Positions 1 through 5,834 of a stretch of DNA of 12,747 nucleotides are shown here, piece after piece. Source of the DNA: Microbacteriaceae bacterium (GTDB lineage: Bacteria > Actinomycetota > Actinomycetes > Actinomycetales > Microbacteriaceae); assembly GCA_017744755.1 (NCBI GenBank), contig JAGIAU010000041.1, positions 1-12,747 on the forward strand, read 5' to 3'. The notes under the pieces were generated by a model that saw only the letters and a program-made list of their open reading frames with translations, was not told the DNA's origin and ran no database searches. A program made the position numbers and the translations under genes. The stretch's first letter is position 1, and each line of letters starts with the position of its first letter.

Positions 1-717
1 CCCGGTGCCGCCGCCGGCCCCCGAGCCGCCGGAGCCGCCCCCCGCGCCGCCGCCCGGCGTGGCGGGCACGCCGTCGCCGCCGAGTCCGGGATCGCCGGGG
101 CCCGCCCCGGGGTCGAGCTCGCCGGGGGGCACGACCTCGAGGACCCCGTCGCAGAGGGGGGTGTTCGTCGCATTCAGGTCGATGTCGGCGAGTTCGACGA
201 CGAAGCCGATGCGGGCGAGCTCGCCCTGTGCGCTCCGCCCCGGCGTCGACTGCTTGAACCGCAGGTCCGCGGACACGAGCGCGACGCCATGCGGCGGCAG
301 CGGCCCGGTGCGCCGGAGGAAGTCGGTGCACACCGCGTCCGGCGCCGCGAAGCCGACCGTCGAGCCGGACGCGTCCGATGCCGTCGTCGCGACCGCGGTC
401 AGCGTGAGCGCCGAGGCGAGCGAGGCATCGGACACCGCGAGGTCGGACAGGCCGACCCGGAGGTAGGCGGGCGTGTCGCGATTGTTCATGACGTAGAACG
501 AGCCAGGCAGCGCGTCGCCCGGCACCAGCGCGCCGCGGGCCGAGAAGACGTTGCCGTTCAGGCTCGTGAACCAGCTCGCGCCGTCGGCGCTGAGCAGCAG
601 GCCGCTGTCGGCGGCCGTCGCGGGGGAGATCGCGGCCCCCGGCGCGACGGTGAGCAGCAGCGCCGCCACGGCGACCGCGACGCCGGCGCCCGCCTGCGAG
701 GCGCGGCGGGCGTTCAT
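1..717 (-). CDS. Exported TasA/camelysin-like protein with Gly/Pro-rich tail, partial (C-terminus outside window)
   Basis: 239 codons are visible from ATG at 717; the frame stays open to the window edge. Residues 1-36 form a conventional Sec signal peptide: short basic start (MNARRAS), hydrophobic core to about residue 27, then a small-residue stretch ending ATAA, a plausible signal peptidase I site. This differs from the SipW-type signals of the three upstream genes. The mature part looks all-beta and includes FYVMNNRDTPAYLRVGLSDL, the 'tension-free' strand pattern seen in TasA/camelysin-like proteins, plus two cysteines (about residues 137 and 194). From about residue 200 it becomes a low-complexity Pro/Gly/Asp linker, then almost pure Gly/Ser, typical of a spacer before a wall-sorting or membrane anchor, which would lie beyond position 1. 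The start overlaps the previous gene's stop (ATGA), so it is translationally coupled as the fourth gene of the set. The family assignment is by pattern only; function is inferred from context. Confidence 0.75.
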   Translation of the reverse strand, partial: MNARRASQAGAGVAVAVAALLLTVAPGAAISPATAADSGLLLSADGASWFTSLNGNVFSARGALVPGDALPGSFYVMNNRDTPAYLRVGLSDLAVSDASLASALTLTAVATTASDASGSTVGFAAPDAVCTDFLRRTGPLPPHGVALVSADLRFKQSTPGRSAQGELARIGFVVELADIDLNATNTPLCDGVLEVVPPGELDPGAGPGDPGLGGDGVPATPGGGAGGGSGGSGAGGGTG

Positions 718-2384
718 ACGCACTTGAACTTCCCGCCGCCGTTCACCTCGAAGTCGAAGACGCCGACGACGTACCAGTCGTCGTACGGGAGCTTCTGCTC
801 GATGATGAGCTTGTGGATCCCCACGGCCAGGCCGGCCGGCTGGTAGGACCGGATCGTCGCCGTCGTGTTGTACCCGCTCGGCGAGTTGTCGAAGGCGACC
901 TGGGTGCCGCCGTTGCGGGTGCGCGGCAGCCCGGACCCGGCTGGCGCGTCGACGACCACGCCGTCGACGTAGAAGCGGTACTGCAGCTCCGCCTGGTAGC
1001 CGACGTTGTCCGGCCAGTCGACCGTGAGCGAGTCTTGGGCGCCGTTGCCGCCCGTGCACGCGATCTGCGTGAACGGGAACGGGTTCCCCTTGAGGCTGAA
1101 GCGGAAGTGCTGCACGGGCGACGCGTCGCTGCAGGCGACGGCGACCAGCGAGGTCATGCCGGGCTCGCTCGCGTCGCCCGGGGTGTCCGTGCCCTTGCTC
1201 AGGCACAGGCCGGAGAACACGTTCTTGATCTGGTAGTCGGTCGTCCCCGGGATCTGCCGCAGGATCCAGCGCTGCTGCTGGTTCGCCGCGACGGGCGTGG
1301 GACCGGTGCCCGGCTCGACGGGGGCGGCGACCTTGACGAGATGCGTCGTCTGGTCCTCCGTCCAGCGCGACTCGGTCGGCTGGGCGCTCGCACCCAGGTT
1401 GGACGCCCACTGGATGTAGAACTGGTTCGTCCAGGCGCCCGTCGAGTCCTTGATGCGGACCACCCGGTACTGCCACTCGGGGCTGTTCGCCCAGCCCGGG
1501 TCGGTCAGGCAGGCGTCGGGATCGCCGGCGGCGTACGCGGCGCGCGGGTACGGCCTGGGGTCGGGGGGACCGCCCCAGTTGCGCTTGAAGATGCAGGCCC
1601 AGTCCGTGCCGTTCGCGGCGAGCTCGAGGATGTTGTACCGGGCCGCCGGACTCTGGAAGAACAGCTCCTGCTGCGTCGCGCCGATCGAGAGGTTCGCGGT
1701 CTGCGACTCGACGACGGTCCAGGCGGCCCCCGGCGCGAAGGTCAGCGCGGAGTCGAGGCGGACGGCGAACGCGCCCGGCGCGTAGCTGTTGACCTCCGAC
1801 GACGGCAGCCACAGCTCGACGCAGACGGCGACGGTGGCGCCCGCGGCGACCGTGGGCGCGAACGCGACGACCGGCGGGTTCGCCGTCGGCGCCGACACGT
1901 CGGAGGCCGCGGCGTAGGCGTGACCGGGGCCGAGGTTGAGGCTCGGCGCGACGCTGCCGCCGACGCAGGCCTCGCTCGGGCCGAGGGCCGTGAAGCGCAC
2001 CTTGATCGCCTCGCCGAGGCCCTGCTTGTAGGCCGGGTTCGTCGCGTCCTGGTCGGTGCCGAGCAGCGTCAGCGTGAGCTTGGGGGTCGCGGGGCGCGTG
2101 CCGGTGTTCTGCACCGTCACCCGCGACGTCGACTTCACGACGCCCGTGCTCGTGCTCGCGTTCCACCGGAACTCGGTGCCGTCGAGACCGGCGCCGAGCG
2201 TCGAGTCGACGCCGGGGGTCGCCGCGGCGATGGAGCCGGCCGCGTGCTGCGCGTTCGCGGTCCACAGCGCCCAGGCCGTGCCGCCGCCGGCCACGAAGAG
2301 GAACGCGGTCAGGCCCGCGATGAGCGGGAGCCAGTGACGGCGTCCGCGGCGACGGGGCGCCGTGCCGCCGGTGCCGCCGCTCAT
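714..2384 (-). CDS. SipW-type exported protein with ricin-B-like lectin segment (556 aa)
   Basis: ATG at 2384 overlaps the previous stop (ATGA) and has GGAGG 8 nt upstream, which fixes the start within a much longer open frame. Residues 18-42 hold a hydrophobic stretch followed by GGGTAWALW, the alternate signal motif cut by SipW-type peptidases. Residues about 45-230 form a beta-rich module with 'VQNTGTRPATPKLTLTLLG' and cysteines 140 and 188, resembling the whole mature part of the neighbouring 207-aa protein. Residues about 245-430 contain beta-trefoil hallmarks: QRW at 371-373, then IKNVFSGLCLSKG, a second Cys at 418 and QHF at 425-427, matching a ricin B repeat (SGxCL...C...QxW/F). Residues about 440-556 look like an Ig/FN3-type beta-sandwich ending in Cys555. 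Eight cysteines suggest oxidised extracellular folding. No sorting signal or terminal membrane segment is present. Inferred role: glycan-binding minor or tip subunit of a surface structure. The lectin call rests on motifs; a structure prediction would settle it. Confidence 0.8.
   Translation of the reverse strand: MSGGTGGTAPRRRGRRHWLPLIAGLTAFLFVAGGGTAWALWTANAQHAAGSIAAATPGVDSTLGAGLDGTEFRWNASTSTGVVKSTSRVTVQNTGTRPATPKLTLTLLGTDQDATNPAYKQGLGEAIKVRFTALGPSEACVGGSVAPSLNLGPGHAYAAASDVSAPTANPPVVAFAPTVAAGATVAVCVELWLPSSEVNSYAPGAFAVRLDSALTFAPGAAWTVVESQTANLSIGATQQELFFQSPAARYNILELAANGTDWACIFKRNWGGPPDPRPYPRAAYAAGDPDACLTDPGWANSPEWQYRVVRIKDSTGAWTNQFYIQWASNLGASAQPTESRWTEDQTTHLVKVAAPVEPGTGPTPVAANQQQRWILRQIPGTTDYQIKNVFSGLCLSKGTDTPGDASEPGMTSLVAVACSDASPVQHFRFSLKGNPFPFTQIACTGGNGAQDSLTVDWPDNVGYQAELQYRFYVDGVVVDAPAGSGLPRTRNGGTQVAFDNSPSGYNTTATIRSYQPAGLAVGIHKLIIEQKLPYDDWYVVGVFDFEVNGGGKFKCV
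1095..1280 (-). other. Ricin-B-type repeat within the 556-aa exported protein
   Basis: Residues 369-430 of the protein read from 2384. QRW ends one presumed trefoil repeat; YQIKNVFSGLCLSKG begins the next, with Cys394 and Cys418 placed like the intra-repeat disulfide of ricin B, and QHF at 425-427 closes it. The spacing QxW to QxF is 54 residues, slightly longer than the usual repeat of about 40-50. The earlier repeats (residues about 245-365) are more divergent. Confidence 0.6.
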
Positions 2385-3004
2385 GCCGCCTGCCTCCCGC
2401 TGAGGAGCACCTGATAGCTCGCAGTGCCGGACGGCGCCGCCGTTGGGAGGACCGTGACCTCGGTGCACAGCGTCATCGACGTGCCCTTCGGCACGATGAC
2501 GACCGGCTGCGCCTGGTCCGGCGCGCTGCCGAGCGCGGGCAGCGCCGCGCCCGCGAGCGAGCCGCAGGTCTGCCCGAGGCCGACGATGAGCGCGCGGAAC
2601 TCGTGGCCGGGGCGCGCGGTGGCGATGGTGACGGTGACGGCGAGGTCGACATCGCCCGTGTTCGTCACCGTGAGCTCCTGCGCCGGGTGGAAGGTCTCGC
2701 CGGGGAGCACGTTCGTCACCGCGATCGGGTCGCCCGTGATGAGGAGACTCGCGTCGCCGCTCTCGAGCGACGGCGCCGTGAGCGAGGAGGACGCGGACCA
2801 GATGGCGAACGTGCCGGAGCCGCCGACGACGCCGAGCGTCACGGCGGCGCTGACGGCCGCGGTCGCGCCGAGGACGCCTCGGGTGATCCGGGCGACGCGG
2901 CTGAGGCGGGCGCGGCGGGCGTTCCGCGAGAGCTGCTGGCGCGGACGCGCGAACTCGCCCGCGCGCGCTGCTGCGCGCGACGGGCGGGCGTGACGTCCTG
3001 CCAT
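2381..3004 (-). CDS. Small SipW-type exported protein with two-cysteine beta module (207 aa)
   Basis: ATG at 3004 with GGAG 8 nt upstream. Residues 1-42 are an unusually long Arg-rich leader (13 Arg), followed by a hydrophobic stretch (about 43-63) and SGTFAIWSASSS at 63-74, the alternate (SipW-type) signal pattern. The mature part (about 75-207) is a single beta-rich domain: ELTVTNTGDVDLAVTVTI at 110-127 is the typical TasA/camelysin-like 'VTNTG' strand, and cysteines 147 and 180 probably form a disulfide. No membrane anchor or sorting motif follows. It resembles residues 70-195 of the next protein in cysteine placement and the NTG motif, so the two are probably paralogous modules. Its stop overlaps the next start (ATGA), while a 126-nt gap with a strong hairpin separates it from the upstream gene. 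Exact function is unknown; a fibre or matrix subunit is inferred from context. Confidence 0.82.
   Translation of the reverse strand: MAGRHARPSRAAARAGEFARPRQQLSRNARRARLSRVARITRGVLGATAAVSAAVTLGVVGGSGTFAIWSASSSLTAPSLESGDASLLITGDPIAVTNVLPGETFHPAQELTVTNTGDVDLAVTVTIATARPGHEFRALIVGLGQTCGSLAGAALPALGSAPDQAQPVVIVPKGTSMTLCTEVTVLPTAAPSGTASYQVLLSGRQAA
2393..2397 (-). promoter_or_regulatory. Ribosome binding site for the lectin-bearing protein
   Basis: GGAGG on the minus strand, 8 nt before ATG at 2384 and inside the end of the upstream gene. It decides the start among several in-frame upstream possibilities in a frame open for kilobases. Confidence 0.75.
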
Positions 3005-3012
3005 GATGGCGG

Positions 3013-3016
3013 CTCC
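3013..3016 (-). promoter_or_regulatory. Ribosome binding site for the 207-aa exported protein
   Basis: GGAG on the minus strand, 8 nt before ATG at 3004. It supports the long Arg-rich leader as genuinely translated. Confidence 0.6.
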
Positions 3017-3078
3017 GTTTCGGGTAACGGGGATGGCGCGATGGGGGTTCGCCCGGCTGGTCGGGGCGGGGATTGCGA

Positions 3079-3120
3079 CGGCGCCGGGGTTCCTCGTATG
3101 GGGCTGGAACCCCGGCGCCG
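3079..3120 (-). terminator. Perfect 15-bp intergenic hairpin (attenuator or mRNA-stabilising stem)
   Basis: CGGCGCCGGGGTTCC (3079-3093) and its exact reverse complement (3106-3120) flank a 12-nt loop. The hairpin starts 10 nt after the stop of the first gene of the set (3131) and lies upstream of the second gene's RBS. The bases following it on the minus strand are C/G-rich with no U-run, so it is not a classical intrinsic terminator. Partial termination, or protection of the upstream mRNA's 3' end, would give more of the first subunit than of the rest. This is inference from position. Confidence 0.7.
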
Positions 3121-3130
3121 CCGGGACGGG

Positions 3131-3796
3131 TCAGGCGCCGGTGCGGATGACCTGCTGGACGGCGATCGCCGCGTCCGAGAGCGAGAGCTGCGAGAACGGG
3201 ACGGCCTCGGCGGTCGTCTCGTCGTCGGTCGCGGAGCCGAAGGCCACGGCGACGGTCGCCGAGATCTCCGCGGTCGTCGCGGCGGCGGCGCCGGTCGCGG
3301 TGTCGGCGACGTGATAGACCGACGTGCCGGCCGGGGCGGCGGGGGCGAAGGTGCCGGTGGCGACCGTGCCGTAGTCCTCGGTCGAGTAGGTCGCGACATC
3401 GGAGACGGTGTAGCCGTTGGCGTCCGTGCCCTCGAGCCCGGTCAGGCCGAAGTAGTAGTAGAGGTTGGCACCGAGGTAGCTGAGCGAGATGCCGTCGACC
3501 TTGAAGACGAGGATGTCGCCCGGGACGACCGGGTACTCGTCGGTGTCGATCGCCGAGCCCGTGGTCTCGTACAGGCCGGTCGTCGCGTCCGTGTCGGCGA
3601 CGCCGTCCTCGTCCGCGTCGACGCCGAGGTACCAGGCGCCCTCGACGCCGGTCGTGTCGAGGTCGAGGGTACCGGCGTTGACGGTGCCGCCCGAGATGTC
3701 GTCGGACGCGTTCCACACGGCGAGCGTGCCGCCGCCGCCGAGGAGCAGGAGGATGCCGGCGCCGACCGCGATCGAGGCCTTGGCGTTCTTGTTCAT
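3131..3796 (-). CDS. Alternate-type signal peptide exported protein, candidate major subunit (221 aa)
   Basis: ATG at 3796 is preceded by AGAAAGCAG, a near match to the anti-Shine-Dalgarno complement, with 9 nt spacing. The start MNKNAK, hydrophobic residues 8-21 and GGGGTLAVWNAS (20-31) match the actinobacterial 'alternate-type signal peptide domain' family (SipW-processed exported proteins). The mature chain is acidic, Thr/Asp/Ala-rich, has no cysteine, and contains VVPGDILVF (90-98), the typical 'VPGD' strand of this family. Residues 60-70 read D-x-D-x-D-G-x-x-D-x-D, a calcium-loop pattern. It is the first gene of the set and is separated from the others by a strong hairpin, which suits an abundant major subunit. 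No anchor is visible; retention may be by polymerisation. Family membership is well supported; the fibre role is inferred by analogy with TasA. Confidence 0.85.
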   Translation of the reverse strand: MNKNAKASIAVGAGILLLLGGGGTLAVWNASDDISGGTVNAGTLDLDTTGVEGAWYLGVDADEDGVADTDATTGLYETTGSAIDTDEYPVVPGDILVFKVDGISLSYLGANLYYYFGLTGLEGTDANGYTVSDVATYSTEDYGTVATGTFAPAAPAGTSVYHVADTATGAAAATTAEISATVAVAFGSATDDETTAEAVPFSQLSLSDAAIAVQQVIRTGA

Positions 3797-4067
3797 GGAG
3801 AGTCGCTGCTTTCTGCGCACGCGCGCACGAGGCCGTCCGGCGCAGGGCGCGCAGGACGGTGGCGGAGATCGGGTCGGGTGCGCCGAGGCGCGCGTCGGCG
3901 CGCTTCGGCGATGCATCCACGCTAGCGCTCCGTGATAGTGAAACCGGCTCACATCTTCCCCCCAGACCGGGGGTGACCCATGCAGGGGGGGGACCCGTCC
4001 GGGGGAGTGCGAGGCGATGCGGCGCGCGAGCGCCCGCCGAGGGCGTTCTGTCGCCAGAATGATCCCC
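3797..4067. promoter_or_regulatory. Divergent intergenic region with G-run cluster and inverted repeats
   Basis: This 271-bp gap lies between the first exported-protein gene (minus) and the dehydrogenase gene (plus), so it should hold both promoters. On the minus strand TAGCGT (3924 to 3919) is a possible -10 giving a leader of about 115 nt; a GCGCGC-GTCG-GCGCGC hairpin (3888-3903) would lie in that leader. From 3958 to 4005 runs of C6, G5, G8 and G5 occur, with a CCCCC-AGACC-GGGGG stem (3959-3973). GTGATAGTGA (3932-3941) contains a direct GTGA repeat, and TCAC follows at 3949-3952. No convincing -35 or plus-strand promoter was found, and no small gene with an RBS. Confidence 0.4.
3806..3814 (-). 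promoter_or_regulatory. Ribosome binding site for the candidate major subunit
   Basis: AGAAAGCAG on the minus strand, 9 nt before ATG at 3796, differs by one base from the corresponding stretch of the 16S anti-Shine-Dalgarno complement (AGAAAGGAG). It picks the start MNKNAK within a longer open frame. The same nonamer precedes the YcnI-like gene. Confidence 0.6.
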
Positions 4068-5744
4068 ATGAGCAATGATGCCGATGCGATCGTCGTGGGC
4101 GCCGGCCTGGCCGGACTCGTCGCCGTGTGCGAGCTCCTCGACGCGGGACGCCGGGTCGTCCTCCTCGACCAGGAGGGCCCCGCGAACCTCGGCGGGCAGG
4201 CGTGGTGGTCGTTCGGCGGGATCTTCCTCGTCGACTCGCCGAACCAGCGGCGGCTCGGGGTCCGCGACTCGTTCGAGCTGGCCTGGCAGGACTGGCAGGG
4301 CTCGGCCGGATGGGACCGGACCGGACAGGGCGCCGAGGACGAGTGGGCCGCGCAGTGGGGCCGCGCCTACGTCGAGTGGGCGGCGGGGGAGAAGCGCGCC
4401 TGGCTCCGGACGAAGGGCGTGCGATTCACGCCGATGGTCGGCTGGGCGGAGCGCGGCGGCCTGACGGCGCGTGGTCACGGGAACTCCGTGCCGCGCTTCC
4501 ACGTGGCGTGGGGGACCGGCACCGGCGTGTCGGAGCCGTTCGCCGAGCGGATTCGCGCGGCCGCCGCCGACGACCGCCTCGACTACCGCCCGCGGCACCG
4601 TGTCGAGTCGCTCGTCGTCGAGGGCGGCGCGGTCGTCGGCGCGGCGGGCTCCGTGCTCGCGCCGGACGACGCCGAGCGAGGCGTCCCGTCGTCCCGCGAG
4701 GTCGTGGGCGGCTTCTCGCTCCGGGCGCCGGCCGTCCTCGTGGCGACCGGCGGCATCGGCGGCAACCACGACCTCGTCCGCGCCTGGTGGCCCGCCTCGC
4801 TCGGCTCCGCGCCGTCCGAGATGATCACGGGCGTCCCCGCCTACGTGGACGGCTCCGGCATCGTCGCGGCCGAGGAGGCCGGGGCCCGCACGGTCAACCG
4901 GGACCGCATGTGGCACTACACGGAGGGCGTGCGGAACCACTCGCCGGTGTGGCCAGGCCACGGCATCCGCATCCTGCCCGGACCGTCCTCGATGTGGTTC
5001 GACGCGCTCGGGCGGCGGCTGCCGGCCCCCGCCCTGCCCGGCTACGACACGCTCGCGACGCTGCGGCACCTGCGGACCTCGCCGGACATCGCCGAGCACT
5101 CGCACTCATGGTTCGTGCTCGACCAGCGGATCATCGAGAAGGAGTTCGCACTGTCGGGCTCGGAGCAGAACCCGGACATCACGTCCGGCTCGCTGCTGCG
5201 CGTCCTGCGGTCCCGGCTCGGCGGCGGCGCGCCCGCGCCCGTCGAGGCGTTCCAGCGGCGCGGCGCCGACTTCGTCGTCGCGGACTCGCTCGAGGACCTG
5301 GTGAGAGGGATGAACGCGCTCGCGCCCGATGCGCCGCCGCTCCCGGTCGGCGGCCTGCGCGCGGAGCTCGAGGCGCGGGACGCCGAGTTCGCGAACCCGT
5401 ACAGCAAGGACGTGCAGGTGCAGGGCATCCACAATGCCCGCCGCTACCGCGGCGACCGGATGCTCCGCGTCGCGAAGCCGCACCGCATCCTCGATCCGGC
5501 GAACGGCCCGCTCATCGCGGTCAAGCTGCACGTCCTGACGAGGAAGTCGCTCGGCGGCATCCAGACCGACCTGCAGTCGCGCGTGCTCCGCGCCGACGGC
5601 TCGGTGCTGCCGGGCCTCTGGGCGGCCGGCGAGGCCGCGGGCTTCGGCGGCGGCGGCGTGCACGGCACCAACGCCCTCGAGGGCACGTTCCTCGGCGGCT
5701 GCCTGTTCTCCGGCCGCGCCGCGGGCCGCAGCATGGCCGGCTAG
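4068..5744 (+). CDS. FAD-binding dehydrogenase, COG3573 / ketosteroid-dehydrogenase-like (558 aa)
   Basis: Predicted flavin-dependent oxidoreductase of the fumarate reductase/3-ketosteroid dehydrogenase superfamily. Residues 7-37 are the dinucleotide-binding fold: AIVVGAGLAGL with GxGxxG at 11-16 and an acidic strand end (VVLLDQEG). NLGGQAWWSFGG (40-51) lies in the usual substrate/flavin region; VLVATGGIGGN (223-233) is the second FAD-contact strand; GLWAAGEAAGFGGGGVHG (516-533) followed by NALEGTFLGG is the C-terminal FAD-binding motif of this group. The length is usual for COG3573 proteins. No signal peptide is visible, so it is probably cytosolic or membrane-associated. ATG at 4068 puts the Rossmann strand at residue 7 as normal; an in-frame ATG at 4059 is an alternative, and neither has a good RBS. 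The substrate cannot be read from sequence. No steroid, lipid or electron-transfer genes lie beside it, so it appears monocistronic. Confidence 0.87.
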   Translation: MSNDADAIVVGAGLAGLVAVCELLDAGRRVVLLDQEGPANLGGQAWWSFGGIFLVDSPNQRRLGVRDSFELAWQDWQGSAGWDRTGQGAEDEWAAQWGRAYVEWAAGEKRAWLRTKGVRFTPMVGWAERGGLTARGHGNSVPRFHVAWGTGTGVSEPFAERIRAAAADDRLDYRPRHRVESLVVEGGAVVGAAGSVLAPDDAERGVPSSREVVGGFSLRAPAVLVATGGIGGNHDLVRAWWPASLGSAPSEMITGVPAYVDGSGIVAAEEAGARTVNRDRMWHYTEGVRNHSPVWPGHGIRILPGPSSMWFDALGRRLPAPALPGYDTLATLRHLRTSPDIAEHSHSWFVLDQRIIEKEFALSGSEQNPDITSGSLLRVLRSRLGGGAPAPVEAFQRRGADFVVADSLEDLVRGMNALAPDAPPLPVGGLRAELEARDAEFANPYSKDVQVQGIHNARRYRGDRMLRVAKPHRILDPANGPLIAVKLHVLTRKSLGGIQTDLQSRVLRADGSVLPGLWAAGEAAGFGGGGVHGTNALEGTFLGGCLFSGRAAGRSMAG

Positions 5745-5792
5745 CCCGATGCCCGCGTACGTGCTCCGTGGATCCTCCGCGTTCCCGGGGCG

Positions 5793-5819
5793 CGCTTCCG
5801 GGGATCGGTCCCGGAAGCG
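5793..5819. terminator. Bidirectional 10-bp hairpin between convergent genes
   Basis: CGCTTCCGGG (5793-5802) pairs perfectly with 5810-5819 around a 7-nt loop. It lies between the dehydrogenase stop (5744) and the antiporter stop (5835), which converge. No T-run follows on either strand, as is common for high-GC actinobacterial terminators. Confidence 0.65.
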
Positions 5820-5834
5820 GGGCGAAGCGGGCGG

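Noticed and set aside
813..2414. A 533-codon plus-strand open frame over the lectin-bearing gene
   Set aside because: Arg/Gly/Val-rich shadow with no motif; the opposite strand has the coding evidence.
3859..4062. A 67-codon plus-strand open frame in the divergent intergenic region
   Set aside because: No RBS, Arg/Ala/Gly-rich composition and overlap with the G-run region; no sign of coding.
2385..5105. A 1463-codon minus-strand open frame extending upstream of the lectin-bearing protein
   Set aside because: Only the part from ATG 2384 has a signal peptide, RBS and sensible composition. Upstream it is Arg/His/Pro-rich and runs antisense or out of frame through well-supported genes; long open frames are common in very GC-rich DNA.
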